In this document: positions 19,981-31,691 of the stretch, in pieces
How the letters are laid out: every line of letters starts with the position of its first letter
Position numbering within the stretch: the stretch's first letter is position 1
Assembly (NCBI RefSeq): GCF_033807575.1
Contig: NC_084723.1
Span: forward strand, 1,679,247 to 1,743,246
DNA length: 64,000 nt
Direction of reading: 5' to 3'
Source: Cydia pomonella
Taxonomy: Eukaryota > Arthropoda > Insecta > Lepidoptera > Tortricidae
Notes under the pieces: generated by a model
Told to the model about the DNA's origin: nothing
The model's input: the letters and a program-made list of their open reading frames with translations, nothing else
The model's database searches: none
Position numbers and translations under genes: made by a program

Positions 19981-20340
19981 TTTTTTTATACTACGTCGGT
20001 GGCAAACAAGAATACGGCCTGCCTGATGGTAAGCAGTCTCCGTAGCCTATGTACACCTGCAACTCCAGAGGAGTTACATGCGCGTTGCCGACCCTAACCC
20101 CACCCCCCCCTCGTTGAGCTCTGGCAACCTTACTCACCGGCAGGGACACAACACTATGAGTAGGGTCTAGTGTTATTTGGCTGCGGTTTTCTGTAAGGTG
20201 GAGGTACTTCCCCAGTTGGGCTCTGCTCTAGATCTGGAATGACATCTGCTGTGCTGTGCCCTACCACACAAGGCGAGATGACATTCACATTGCCCATACC
20301 TCTCTTTTGGACGTAGTTTAAGGACATACCCGGGTCCAAA
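19981..20340 (+). repeat. repeat R, long copy with fossil frame
   Basis: From atactacgtcggtggcaaac to tacccgggtccaaa. The minus strand carries a conserved peptide stretch (EQSPTGEVPPPYRKPQPNNT) also readable at 57883-58178, so this part descends from coding sequence of a mobile element. Class not identified. Confidence 0.65.
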
Positions 20341-20432
20341 ATTTAACTGAAATGAAATAAAAATATTGATTTTTCAGACAAATAAGTCATAATAATGTTA
20401 TTGAAAGGGATTTTTCCTATAATATATAATTG

Positions 20433-20563
20433 CGACCGCGGCCGGCAAAACGTCCCATTTTGTTGCTTGCCATAAGGGCGCCTTGACAGGTTATTCGTAA
20501 AGATACAAGCAAATCTCGTCCTTATGGCAAGCGACAGTGGGACGTATTGCCGACCGCGGTCAC
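20433..20563. mobile_element. palindromic MITE
   Basis: Ends gcgaccgcggccggcaaaac and gtattgccgaccgcggtcac; inner cttgccataaggg / ccttatggcaag. Confidence 0.65.
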
Positions 20564-21321
20564 AATTTATTAACCACCGCTGTCTTTTATACGTATTTTT
20601 CTAATGATATTTGTGATATTTTAATTTCGATTGATGCCATTTTTCCAAAGGACTTAAAATTATATTCAGTTTATGTGAAATAAATTTTATTAAATTTGTG
20701 ATTTTAAAATCATATGAGATATAATTATAGAAGTTATGTAATTATAAGTTGTGGTGTTAAAGACATTTTTTTTTTCGATTAGATTATTTAAGATATTATT
20801 TTGTAGAATGTTTTTTTGGTTTAAATGTTCTTAACTTTTATTCTAGCACTATATTTTAAAATGTGTGTAATTATAGTTTTCACATGAAAAATGTATGAAA
20901 ATTATTAGAGGCTAGATTTTAATTAGAAAAATTGGACTGCAGATATTAGTTTGGTGATAATCTGAAATAATTCAAGTATTTGTATATAAATCTATTTATT
21001 TCATAAGTGAATGATTGTTTACAGTATTCGATATAGAAATTAGGAATAATTTGAGATTTTTTGAGATAAGAACAAACTATTTGAATCAAGTTTTTTTTTA
21101 TGATTATTTGACAATGAAGAAACAATATCGTCACAATAACGGTTGTTAAGATGCCAAATATATTTGTAAGTGTCTTAACCGAAAACGGCATAATTTTATG
21201 TCTATAAATCAATAAAAAAATGTACTTTATAATGTAAGGGCTTCCAAAACGCTGTACACAAACTGCATTTGAACTGCTGTCTTTAACAAAACTGCAGCTC
21301 GACTGCATGTCAACTGTAATT
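20564..21321. other. AT-rich sequence, nothing recognised
   Basis: A minus-strand frame of 149 codons over 20946-21395 is AT-driven (Ile, Phe, Asn, Lys rich), overlaps the repeat at 21322 and has no family resemblance; not called as a gene. Confidence 0.4.
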
Positions 21322-21444
21322 TTTAACCCTTTACCAAAAACTTCAACTAACACGAGCGGTTCCAAACCAATACCAACCTTCGTACATTCAGACAAGGTTC
21401 ACAATAACGCGCACACGACAAACGTGACGTTCAAAGGGTTAAAG
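21322..21444. mobile_element. short TIR element (ttaacccttt ends)
   Basis: Second copy of the type at 2211-2311, with ends ttaacccttt / caaagggttaa and the shared aaggttcacaataacgcg block. Confidence 0.55.
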
Positions 21445-21572
21445 TAGATTGAAGTTCAAGTAGAATGTATCTGCAAAAGAATCGATATACGGTGGGGGGG
21501 CGAACTGCGCCATTCCGTCAAAGTGCGCCTACCTTGAATATATCGAAAACTACTTATAGAATACTAGAAATT

Positions 21573-21720
21573 GACGACCGGTCTGGCCTAGTGGGTAGTA
21601 ATATTAACGTCATGGCTGTTTTCTATGTATTTATATTTTCATATTATATATATCTTTGTCTAAGTACCCACAACACAAGCCTTATTGAGCTTATTGTGGG
21701 GCTTAGTCAATTAATGTGAT
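21573..21720 (+). mobile_element. SINE S1 copy with internal deletion
   Basis: Head gacgaccggtctggcctagt is followed directly by the late body (ggctgttttctatgtattta); the B box is lost. Confidence 0.75.
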
Positions 21721-22222
21721 GTTTAACTACTAATACTAATACAACAGCAAGTAAAAAAAAAATACAATCATTAAAATACTTAAGGACTAACAAATAAACT
21801 TACAATACTAACAAATAAACTGCAAGTTATATAACTAGTATCCTGTAAGCAGTTTTCGATATAATAAAGATAGGCGCACTTAGACGGCATGGCACGCTCT
21901 CCCCCCAATTTAGTGGTTTTGTAAGTGTTTAAAATATTCAGAATAGATCGCTTTAAACAGAGAATAACGCGTAGTGGCCATAATACACCAAATAAAAATG
22001 TTATTGTGTATATGTGTAGATATACAGATATAATAGTTACTTGTATATGGACAATAAATCACGAACAATAAATAGATTTTTTCTATTATATTGAGTTTTA
22101 CTTATTCTTATAATCTTATATTTTTCCCTCACGGGTCAGGCTTTCCCTAATGTGGGGGTCAGAATAAAATGTAACTTACTGTAATATTTTTTTTTGGAAA
22201 TAAACTATTTGTATTTTGTCTG

Positions 22223-23348
22223 TATATCTTCAATGGGGGCCTACTGCCAAATCAGTTGAAAGTCAGTTTGGTGAGGTAGAAGCCTTATATCTTCAATGGG
22301 GGCCTACTGCCAAATCAGTTGAAAGTCAGGTTGGTGAGGTAGAAGCCTTATATCTTCAATGGGGGCCTACTGCCAAATCAGTTGAAAGTCAGGTTGGTGA
22401 GGTAGAAGCCTTATATCTTCAATGGGGGCCTACTGCCAAATCAGTTGAAAGTCAGGTTGGTGAGGTAGAAGCCTTATATCTTCAATGGGGGCCTACTGCC
22501 AAATCAGTTGAAAGTCAGGTTGGTGAGGTAGAAGCCTTATATCTTCAATGGGGGCCTACTGCCAAATCAGTTGAAAGTCAGGTTGGTGAGGTAGAAGCCT
22601 TATATCTTCAATGGGGGCCTACTGCCAAATCAGTTGAAAGTCAGGTTGGTGAGGTAGAAGCCTTATATCTTCAATGGGGGCCTACTGCCAATTCAGTTGA
22701 AAGTCAGGTTGGTGAGGTAGAAGCCTTATATCTTCAATGGGGGCCTACTGCCAATTCAGTTGAAAGTCAGGTTGGTGAGGTAGAAGCCTTATATCTTCAA
22801 TGGGGGCCTACTGCCAAATCAGTTGAAAGTCAGGTTGGTGAGGTAGAAGCCTTATATCTTCAATGGGGGCCTACTGCCAATTCAGTTGAAAGTCAGGTTG
22901 GTGAGGTAGAAGCCCTATATCTTCAATGGGGGCCTACTGCCAAATCAGTTGAAAGTCAGGTTGGTGAGGTAGAAGCCTTATATCTTCAATGGGGGCCTAC
23001 TGCCAAATCAGTTGAAAGTCAGGTTGGTGAGGTAGAAGCCTTATATCTTCAATGGGGGCCTACTGCCAATTCAGTTGAAAGTCAGGTTGGTGAGGTAGAA
23101 GCCTTATATCTTCAATGGGGGCCTACTGCCAAATCAGTTGAAAGTCAGGTTGGTGAGGTAGAAGCCTTATATCTTCAATGGGGGCCTACTGCCAATTCAG
23201 TTGAAAGTCAGGTTGGTGAGGTAGAAGCCTTATATCTTCAATGGGGGCCTACTGCCAAATCAGTTGAAAGTCAGGTTGGTGAGGTTGAAGTCTTATATCT
23301 TCAATGGGGGCCCACTGTCAAATCAGTTGAGTTTGGTGAAGTAGATAC
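22223..23348 (+). repeat. 63-bp minisatellite, 18 units
   Basis: Head-to-tail copies of a 63-bp unit that starts tatatcttcaatgggggcct. Since 63 is divisible by 3 the array is one open frame of about 375 codons with a 21-residue period (YLQWGPTAKSVESQVGEVEA then Leu). That frame contains no ATG and no methionine codon, no splice acceptor is evident, and outer units carry most of the changes. Inner units differ mainly at one base (aaatcag or aattcag, Lys or Asn). This fits a young satellite grown by unequal crossing over rather than a protein gene. Confidence 0.9.
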
Positions 23349-23589
23349 ATAGATAAAAAAACTTTATTCTTCTCATTATGACATAGCGCTGCTGACATTA
23401 TTAATTTTAAACATTTTTTTTTTTAATAAAATAGAAACATGCCTAAATAATTGGTGCGTTATCGTAACACTTTCGCTACCATCGTTTTCGTAGCGCTACG
23501 CTCGTAGCCGATCCCAGTGTTTTCCCGCTTTGTAGAGGAAAGTGACGATGAACAGAGAACCTGCCGAGCAGGTTCCCGGTACTCAATGT

Positions 23590-23775
23590 GCTGTGTTTGG
23601 ATTTGTTAGAAAAGTCTTGTAATGAACTTTGACCACGATTAGGTTTCAAGGTCTGATGATGAAGCCGGAAGACAGGCACTGGCATTCCGTGATGGAATAT
23701 CGTATCATAGTCGTGTTTGCACTTGTGAGAAAGGTCACGTAATGGACTTTGAACACGATCAGGTTTCAAGGTTAT
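23590..23775 (-). repeat. two-unit degenerate tandem repeat
   Basis: Blocks tgtttggatttgttagaaaa...aggtttcaagg and tgtttgcacttgtgagaaag...aggtttcaagg are about 117 bp apart. The minus-strand open frame here owes its internal repeat to this. Confidence 0.5.
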
Positions 23776-24534
23776 AACAAACTTGGAAGTTTTTGGTTTT
23801 TACGTGCATATATAAAAGCGTGTTTTTCTAGTTTTTAAAACTATTAATTTATTTTTAAATTAACTGCCATTTAGTTTTCTTAAACGTACTTATCCATATC
23901 CCGGAGTTAACGGAATTCAATAAAAACATGGTGTATATAATTTTTCTAACGTTTTGGTGTTTTGGAAAATGTTCGAAATGGCGCATAGCTTAAGTTTGTT
24001 TACTATGCTAATGATACAGCGAAGTATTTTTTTATTTTTTAAGCTTATCGTGAGATCTACAGCTCAGAGCCACTAGTTAAATATTGTACTGTAATAAGTT
24101 AAATACGAAAGCCAGACTAACTTTACCCTTATCTATTCTACATTAAAGACTGCACACATTTATTTATCTTAATTCTCTATTTGACTAACACCATTAATCT
24201 ATGTCTAAAACGTCCCAACTTTTACATAAGCACCATTCCAATTTCAACCATAACACCTCAGTATTAAGGTTAAAATTTTAATAAGAATATTTTATCGAAT
24301 ACTTCGTATAGGAAAGGTGTCAAGTCAATAGTGCTATCTAAGTAGGTGAAGGTAATGGTTATTTTAGAACAGGTTTAATTATAGTTTAATTATGTTTACG
24401 GATGGTTTAAGTATTTTTGGAGAGGTCGGTGATCTGTTATCAATGTCGTTTGGTGGGAACGTGCGTTTTGATTGCTCTGTTTAATCTGACAGTTGAACTA
24501 CATAATAGATTTTTTCTAAATGACTAAAAAGTGA
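23776..24534. other. AT-rich sequence
   Basis: Includes a block (tttcttaaacgtactta ... ttaacggaattcaataaaaa) around 23875-23935 that recurs at 52965-53025; otherwise nothing recognised. Confidence 0.4.
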
Positions 24535-24757
24535 TATGGCGCTACTTTACCGCACTAGTGCGAAGATTAGCAGATTACGTAACTATGTCGGAAATTTAAA
24601 GAGCCATATGTACTGTAAAACATTGTACGATACATGTTCGAATAGGTAATTCGCAACTCGTGTCGATTTAAAACACTCCTTTCGGTCGTGTTTTAATTTA
24701 TCCCCACTCATTTCGAATTTCCTATTTTTCGCACTTGTATCGTAATGTACCTACTAT
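24535..24757 (-). mobile_element. MITE-A copy 4, reverse orientation
   Basis: Runs from ggcgctactttaccgcacta to gcacttgtatcgtaatgtac, the reverse complement of 701-926 with few changes. Confidence 0.7.
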
Positions 24758-25033
24758 TATTGTATTTTAATTTATATAGTATGCCATTGCGTCGTTATGT
24801 GTTTGTCTCATTGTGTTATAGGATAGAAGCCTGAATTTTTTTTTAATTGACTTCATTAGAAGCGCGCTTAGCTCTTAGGGTCATAATAGCAGCGTTATTA
24901 TGACTATTCACAAAAAATAGTGCAACTGTTGTATTTTTTTAAATGCTAAACCAAAATCATTTACTCTTGTTATTAACTTAGATTTTGTTTATCATTTGAA
25001 GTGTTTGCTGCTGTCTTAGGAGACATATTATAA

Positions 25034-25170
25034 ATAAGTAAGTAAATATTCTTTATTGTGCACCATACATTTAAAAATAGACAGAAAATGAAAAAAAACA
25101 CGTAAAAGTTAGGTAACAACAGGCGGTCTTGTCGCTAAGAAGCGATCTCTTCCAGACAACCTTTACCCAA
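25034..25170 (-). repeat. LINE 3' end, minus orientation
   Basis: Opens aaatattctttattgtgcac, followed by the aacaggcggtcttgtcgcta block that is shared in kind with 46365-46500. Confidence 0.5.
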
Positions 25171-26460
25171 AGCGGGAAACTATGAACTTACAACATTGAA
25201 CGGGTAGTGTCGATATACATATAATTCAACAAAATGAAGACGCAAACAATATAATACATACCTACATACTAATAAAATAAATAGATGTATACGTACATGC
25301 ATTATATATTATACAATATACAATTAAAATAGGTCTTAAAGGGCCGAGGTTAAAAAAAAATAGACGAAGTATTGCACTATCATATTTTCATTGGAAGTCC
25401 ACGTTTATGACAGCACTGCCACACTCTTGCATTGCAAAATCAGCGCAAAAAAAATCGTTTATTTCGGACATGAAACCATAATAAACTTAATTCTACATTA
25501 CAGGGCGATATTATATAATTACACAATTAAAATAGAAAAAAAATTAAAAATAATTAAATTAGCAAAGTTCGCTTGGTTCGACGTAAAGGCCTAAAAGACA
25601 TTTTTGACATCAAAATAATTTCTAAATGATACAGTTTTCCGTGCGTCTCGCTCGCACCAATATATTACGAACAAGTAAGAGCGAAATGCACGCGCGAATG
25701 GTAATGTTTGAATTGGCCTTTATTGTCCGAGAGATCTAAATTAAATAAATAAAATAATCATTAATTTTCAGGCTACTAAGGCCCATACATACGTACCTTA
25801 CAAACTAACATACATTCAATAATAAAAATCTTTAAATCTAAAAATCCTTCAGACGACGTAGTTTTCGGTTGCGCCATCTGTCTGTCTAAGTTCACACATC
25901 TGACAGGTTGTCTGTTGGCAGCCGAAAAAACCTCGCGTGATTTGTGCACAAGCCAAATACGTCAAATATTCAATAAGTAACTTAAGATCTAAAAAAAATT
26001 AAACATAAATATGTTAGGTAAGTTATGTTTCAGAAAAGCGAAATATTGTGTTTTATTTAGTACTTGACAAGCCCTAATATTATTACGGGATTTTATTTAT
26101 AATTTCAATGGGTCATGCGCGTTTACGTTCTACGGGCGTTGTCATGAGTCAAATGTGTGAATATGTGTGAACTTATATCTCTCCGACAATAGTAGAAATA
26201 GCTGTAGTTTCCTCAATAATAGTTGCACAAATCTATTAACAATGGACTAAATGGACTTATGATAATTAAGTTCATGGAAAGTTTTAATCTGTACACAAAT
26301 CAGACGCAATCACGGGACAATGACGTACACAGTATTTTAATACTTGCACAAATAACATTCTTATCAATTTTCCTTCCACTTGGCTACTGATGTTTGCCTG
26401 TTAGCCGCATTTCCGCGAAACTCTTCCTTTAAGAAACTTATTAATGGATGGATCAACTTT
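25171..26460. other. AT-rich intergenic sequence
   Basis: No gene. A short piece of MITE-H (cctcgcgtgatttgtgcaca) is present at 25920-25953. Confidence 0.4.
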
Positions 26461-26882
26461 TTAGGGTTCCGTACCCAAAGGGTAAAAACGGGACCCTATT
26501 ACTCCATTCCGTGTTGGCCGAACGTTAATTAGAATTGACCAGAAACCATTACAAATTGAACCGTAAACGGTAAGGGACGGTTACAGTTTACGGTTCCATT
26601 TGTAATGGTTAATTGTAAATCCTAATTAGCGTTCGACCAACACTAATTCCACTCTACTCTCCAGTCCACCAGAATCCACTGTCCGTCTGTCTGTCCGTCT
26701 GTCACCAGGCTGTATCTCATGAAACGCGATAGCTAGACAGTTCAAATTTCCAGAGGTGATGTATGTCTGTTGCCGCTATAACAACAAATTCTAAAAACAG
26801 AGAAAAAGTAAATATTTAAGTGGGACTCCCATTCAACAAAAAAGATTTTTTGCCGTTCTTTGTGTAATGGTACGCAAAAAAC
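26461..26882 (+). mobile_element. repeat F copy split by a palindrome
   Basis: F reads ttagggttccgtacccaaag, tgtccgtctgtctgtccgtc, accaggctgtatctcatgaa, gctataacaacaaatt. It is interrupted at 26511-26643 by a hairpin element. F-type sequence is also at 31692-31912. Confidence 0.65.
26511..26643. mobile_element. palindromic MITE nested in repeat F
   Basis: Ends gtgttggccgaacgttaatt and aattagcgttcgaccaacac... pair; inner aaccattacaaattgaaccg / ggttccatttgtaatggtt. Excision restores continuous F sequence. Confidence 0.7.
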
Positions 26883-27022
26883 GTACAGTCGAGTACACAG
26901 ATATCTTTACAACCCAACATTTCAAATATATGTCAACGCGACCTTAAAGTCAGTGTCATAGAGGCGTGTAAATATATTATTGGCATGTTGGCTTGTAAAC
27001 ATGTTGGTGACGTCGACTGTAC
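26883..27022. mobile_element. small TIR element (gtacagtcga ends)
   Basis: Ends gtacagtcgagtacac and gacgtcgactgtac are inverted; the interior has aacatgt/acatgtt pairs. Confidence 0.5.
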
Positions 27023-27487
27023 AATTACGTACTTATTTTTGTTTTAGTCTTTTTTTGTAATATATATACTTCAGTATTTAATTTAAGTCTTACCACGAAA
27101 ATAAATAGATGATTTATGAACCGAGTGCGATTCGTACTCGTTGGTTGTCCTAGGGTAATGTTCTAATAACATACCAAGTTTAGTAGATGACCTATTATGA
27201 ATAACACAGAAAAGCAAGCTTGGTTTTAAAAACAATAGATTCAAGCACTGACATGGAATCAGGAATATAAGAGTTTTTGTCCCCTAAATAACTAACAGTA
27301 ACCTAACCATGGCAACGAGTGACAGTTCATTAGTTCAAATCTACTTTACTCTTTGATCTACACGCCGTAATTATGCGGGAAAGTACCTAATTGTTCCATA
27401 AATTAATTATCTAATTGTTATCAGCTTATTCTTAAATAGGTATTATGCTTGATTTTTGCATTTCACATGAGCTAGATTTTTGCGCAG

Positions 27488-27503
27488 CAATAAAATAAAA
27501 AAT

Positions 27504-27547
<44 letters not shown>

Positions 27548-27555
27548 TAAAAATA
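27488..27555. repeat. (aaaataaa) simple repeat
   Basis: Alternating aaaaat and aaaataaa units; probably the A-tail of the retroposon end that follows. Confidence 0.8.
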
Positions 27556-27780
27556 ATTTATTCTCAGACAATTAATACAGTCCATATTTGTTGGTCCATA
27601 ATTATGTGGTCGGACATTAAAGTAGTGACATTTACGACACCTCACTGCGATTCCGCACCGTCAGCGTATTTTGAGCAGCGGTGAGGAGGGCATGCGATTA
27701 AATAGTGACGCTTACGGCACGTCACTACAATTTCCTACTGTTACCGTATTTTGAGCAGCGGTGTGACCTAACCTTAAAAC
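27556..27780 (-). repeat. retroposon end with two tandem units
   Basis: After aatttattctcagacaatta, two units of about 82 bp share tagtgac.tttacgacac and gtattttgagcagcggtg. Confidence 0.5.
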
Positions 27781-28305
27781 AGTGGGTCTTATATGGTTTC
27801 CAGAATTAACAATAGTCAATGAACAGTCTCACAACACGTCTCAGAGGCCGCTTACCGCGAAATGGACATTAAATGTTGTGTATCCATACACAGAAGTGAT
27901 ACGGGAAAACTAAACTATGCCACGTTCAAAACTCAGTAGGTAATCCGTTCATTGCCTTCATAGGTACAGGTAGAATAATGCGCCAAAAGTATTTGTCAAA
28001 GTTTTATAGTTCAATAAATTAAGCAAAAAGAAGATAGATATATCTTAAAGCCCGGTGTCCTCCGCGAGGGGAGCGGACTCATTAATGACTTAGTTTATCT
28101 CGCATGAGTAAACTACGTACTTGTATTTCCACCAAGAAAGATTCGAGCGGAGATCACAAAGCGAGCAAAAAGAGTTGAACAGAACTCGCTCAGTTCTTGC
28201 AGCTCGCGATCAAAAGTATCCGCCCTACTATATCCCAGCATACTACGACTATGAGCAGTCAGGTTGAGCTGGAGCGAGGACAGAAGGGTCATAAATTTCG
28301 TAAAA
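27781..28305. other. intergenic sequence with a tiny LINE piece
   Basis: 28251-28291 (gagcagtcaggttgagctgg...) matches the 3' coding part of the reverse-transcriptase fragment at 57360-57390. The rest is unrecognised. Confidence 0.4.
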
Positions 28306-28460
28306 TCGTAAATTTATTCGATAGCGAAACATAACGTACCCGTTTGCACTAAGTCTCATTTTGTATGGGATTAAGAAACAGCGCGCCAAGCGAGACGTTT
28401 TGGAAACTCAAAATCCCATACAAAATGAGAATTAACGCAAACGTATACCTATTACGCGTA
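28306..28460. mobile_element. MITE-B copy 2, ends lost
   Basis: Inner arms and centre are present (cgtttgcactaagtctcatt, gcgcgccaagcgagacg), but the cagtaccccta termini are missing. Confidence 0.65.
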
Positions 28461-28666
28461 AATCAATGAACATATCACCTAAATCATTCGAGACATGCTT
28501 TTGAGGATAGTAGACAGTTTTTTTTGGTGAGTTGCAGAAAAAGTACAGTCACAGTTTTAATCCGTCTACGTTTAATTGATTTTATTTTGTTACGAAAATG
28601 CCTACACATTTAAATAAAATTAAATAAAAAGAATAAATTATCAATTTAATAGCACATATTATTTAA

Positions 28667-29192
28667 TAAAAAGCGGCCAAGTGCGAGTCCGACTCGCCCA
28701 TGAAGGGTTCCGTACATACCATTTATGACGTATTAAAAAAAACTACTTACTAGATCTCGTTCAAACCAATTTTCGGTGGAAATTTGCATGGTAATGTATA
28801 TCATATATTTTTTTAGATTTTTCATTCTGTTAGTTTAGAAGGTACAGGGGGGGGCGGGACACATTTTTTCACTTTGGAAGTGTCTCTCGCGCAAACTATT
28901 CAGTTTAGAAAAAAATGATATTAGAAACCTCAATATCATTTTTAAAGACCTATCCATAGATACCCCACACGTATGGGTTTGATGAAAAAAGATGTTTTGA
29001 GTTTCAGTTCTAAGTATGGGGAACCCCCAAAATCCAAATGCGGTTCATAGAATACATCTACTTACCAAGTTTGAACAGTATAGCTCTTATAGTTTCGGAA
29101 AAAAGTGGCGGTGACATAATCGGACAGACAGACGGACATGACGAATCTATAAGGGTTCCATTTTTTGCCATTTGGCTACGGAACCCTAAAAA
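28667..29192 (+). mobile_element. gcggccaagtgcgagtc repeat element
   Basis: Begins aaaaagcggccaagtgcgag, includes cgcccatgaagggttccgta, and ends atttggctacggaaccctaa. A widespread lepidopteran non-coding repeat type; the outer ggttccgtac / gtacggaaccc pair is inverted. Confidence 0.65.
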
Positions 29193-29412
29193 TCAGGTTT
29201 GTACCTCTTTTTAAGTGTAACAATAACTGTGTCAAGAGACACCGCTCCTCCTTAGAGAACAACAGCGTAACAATATGGTGTTTTTAATATAATTTTAAAA
29301 TGGGTACTTAAGTACTAGATAAATAGCATCATTCACGGTACCGTAGTATTTAGTACACAACTTCGCCTTAACTAGCCTTAAATCATAATGCCACTAATTT
29401 AGGTTCAATTTT

Positions 29413-29533
29413 TCCTTCACCGAATATTCGAAGTGGTGAATATTCCGGTCATAAGTTTCCAAAAACTCATTGGTACGAGCCAGTATTTGAACCCGCGACC
29501 GCCGGATTGAATATCGGACGTCATATTCACTAG
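29413..29533 (-). mobile_element. SINE S2, 5' fragment
   Basis: Minus-strand tRNA-like head with B box gggttcaaatac and the early body up to cttcgaatattcggtgaagg. Confidence 0.7.
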
Positions 29534-29851
29534 AATAATTATGTTTCTATGCTTCTTAGATCATTAATTACGCTTCACTGACCTTCGTACCTATTTGTTT
29601 CTCACCCTACTAAGACAGATTAGTCAATGACTAAACACATTTGTCTCCGGAAAGATTCTAATTAAGTAAAACACCAATGTCTGGAAAATAACTGGAGCCC
29701 GATTCGGATTTAATATTTTGTTACGGTTTTGATCTTATTTTGATGTGACCATGAATATGGCTGACGCTGATTGGTGCGTGCGAAATAAAAGTCGTGCGTT
29801 AGATGCGCGCCAATCACTAAGGCGATCGTCAAGGTCGTATAACAACCGTAG

Positions 29852-30000
29852 GTATTTATTTATTTATTTATACTTTATTGCACAGTAAAAATATACAGTT
29901 ACAAAAAGCGGACTTCCAGTCAATCTTTAGGCAAAACAAAGAACCAAGTTGGCGCGGGGTATGTACTTAAAGAACACAAAAAACTTAAATTTACAGTCAC
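29852..30000 (-). repeat. LINE 3' end, minus orientation
   Basis: Opens (attt)n then atactttattgcacagtaaa and a block with aagcggacttccagtcaatc; similar class to 25034 and 46365. Confidence 0.5.
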
Positions 30001-30202
30001 TGACATAAATATACTATTTTTGAAAAAAAATATTTAGAACACAAACAGTCACATATACAAATGGATTTGAAGTACAATGTAGAGTACTTAACATACTTAA
30101 GAATCATAGACCTGGAGGGTCATTATTAAGTACATAATGTTAACATACATACTAACAGCATAAAGAAAATGAAATCATGAGCCATACTTAAATTCTATTT
30201 AA

Positions 30203-30429
30203 GTACAGTCAGCATCAAAAGTAGCGGATGAAATAACGCGCCAAAAGTATCTGATATTCCGTATAACTTTTTCAAATGTAGATAATTTTCTAAAATTCGC
30301 GTTCAAAAATATATCTTTTACAGTCTTAGTTGTTCTATATTAAAGACATCACTTTTTGTTAAGCTGTTACAGAATGGGTAGATACTTTTGAAGCGTTATT
30401 TGATCCACTACTTTTGATGCTGACTGTAC
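30203..30429. mobile_element. TIR element (gtacagtcagcatc ends)
   Basis: Ends gtacagtcagcatcaaaagt and acttttgatgctgactgtac are a perfect 20-bp inverted pair; next to them ggatgaaataacgc / gcgttatttgatcc also pair. Confidence 0.75.
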
Positions 30430-31026
30430 TAGTCTTCAGAGGAAAAAAAAAAACAATAAGTGGTAATACAGTAAGCAGGTTTGACATTACTGTCTGTTTC
30501 ATTAATTATCGGATATGTTGTATTTTTTATTTATTTACTAATATCTGGTAGGTATTAGGACAACCGGAAAGTTACATTTATACATTGTGTACATTGTAAT
30601 AATAAATTAATTATATGAAATAGGTACTTGAACTAAATTTAAAACAATTTACGTTTAAGTATCATTTTGAGACTAGACAATGAAGTGTGAAAATGTCTCG
30701 GGTCAGAGGTGTAGGGTTAAAGCCAACGTAGCTTTATTTGACATTCATAAGCGCATTGTAATGCGTACTTGAAAAATGATCTTTCTTTACCTTTGAATCT
30801 GAATTGTGCTCCTGGTCGAGTATTTAATCTTGTAATGGGATTTAAATTGGTCTGCATGACAAAAATAACCTGTTCTTGTAACTGATAACTAAAACAAAAA
30901 TAACCTTATTGGATTATCTTCAAACCTAAACGGTCAACGAACATTAGCCATTTAGAACAATGACGATTAAGACGACGCATTGTAAATGTTGGCGTCATGT
31001 ATCTTGATTTATCTCGGCAATTACAA
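30430..31026. other. AT-rich sequence, nothing recognised
   Basis: No repeat match or coding signal seen. Confidence 0.4.
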
Positions 31027-31255
31027 AACTCATTAAAGTATTCGAATAAAAAGTGGAAAAATTACTGTCTTGGGTGAGACTTGAACTCACGGCCTGTGGA
31101 TCGATACTCCAGCGCTCTGCCATCTAAGCCACCAAGACCTCATCCATAGGCAGCAAATTTTCCACCATATGGGTCTAGGGGACCCTAGTCCTATGTTCAA
31201 GACTCACCCAAGACACTAATTTTTCCATTTTTGAATTTATTGTAAGCTTAATAAA
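31027..31255. mobile_element. head-to-head tRNA-like retroposon pair
   Basis: The minus-strand tRNA-like unit and its 3' flank (31027-31138) are partly repeated on the plus strand (ttcaagactcacccaagaca at about 31193, then ctaatttttccatttttgaa), forming a fold-back with a 50-bp spacer. Confidence 0.55.
31067..31138 (-). tRNA. tRNA-like sequence, probably a tRNA pseudogene or SINE head
   Basis: On the minus strand it folds as a full cloverleaf of 72 nt: a perfect 7-bp acceptor (gtcttgg/ccaagac), D stem gctt/gagc with GG in the loop, anticodon stem ctgga/tccac with one mismatch, and a perfect T stem gtgag/ctcac with loop ttcaagt. The A box tggcttagatgg and B box gttcaagtc fit the Pol III consensus. 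The loop gtatcga would place anticodon AUC, which is unusual in eukaryotes, and the locus is flanked by inverted retroposon sequence. A working tRNA is therefore doubtful. Confidence 0.4.
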
Positions 31256-31283
31256 TTAATTCATGAAAGTATTGTTTGGTAAA

Positions 31284-31479
31284 CTGTACCCCTAGTGTAA
31301 AATTATTCGATGGCGTAACGTGACGTACGCGTTTGCGTTAAGTCTCATTTAGTATGGGATTTTGAGTTTCAAAAAACGTCCCGCTTGGCGCGCTGTTTCC
31401 AAATCCCATACTAAATGAGACTTAACGCAAACGCGTACGTCACGCCACGAAATCGAATAAATTTACACTAGGGGCTCTG
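31284..31479. mobile_element. MITE-B copy 3
   Basis: Ends ctgtacccctagtgtaaa and ttacactaggggctctg with the cgtacgcgtttgcgttaagt arms; centre in the opposite direction to copy 1. Confidence 0.78.
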
Positions 31480-31691
31480 GTTACTCATGGCATCGACTTT
31501 GTTTCTGCAGTTGCCGTTACACGATTGGATAACTTATAGCAGAGGAAATCGTATCAAAGATGCCTCTTTTTAAAGAAACATTTTCATTGTACAGGCAAAC
31601 GGGACTAATTCAAGCCTCTAAATTAACCATATAGATTAGTTTAAACATACACTTCAATTCTGTAGTTGTTATTTTTCGATTAATTCTTGTT

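Noticed and set aside
20946..21395. 149-codon minus-strand frame
   Set aside because: AT-driven composition, overlaps a repeat, no recognised motif or splice context.
22223..23348. CRISPR-like array
   Set aside because: Units are head-to-tail without unique spacers and the genome is that of an insect.
22216..23352. 378-codon repeat protein gene
   Set aside because: The frame starts at TTG, contains no ATG, and is the direct result of a 63-bp tandem unit; called as a minisatellite.
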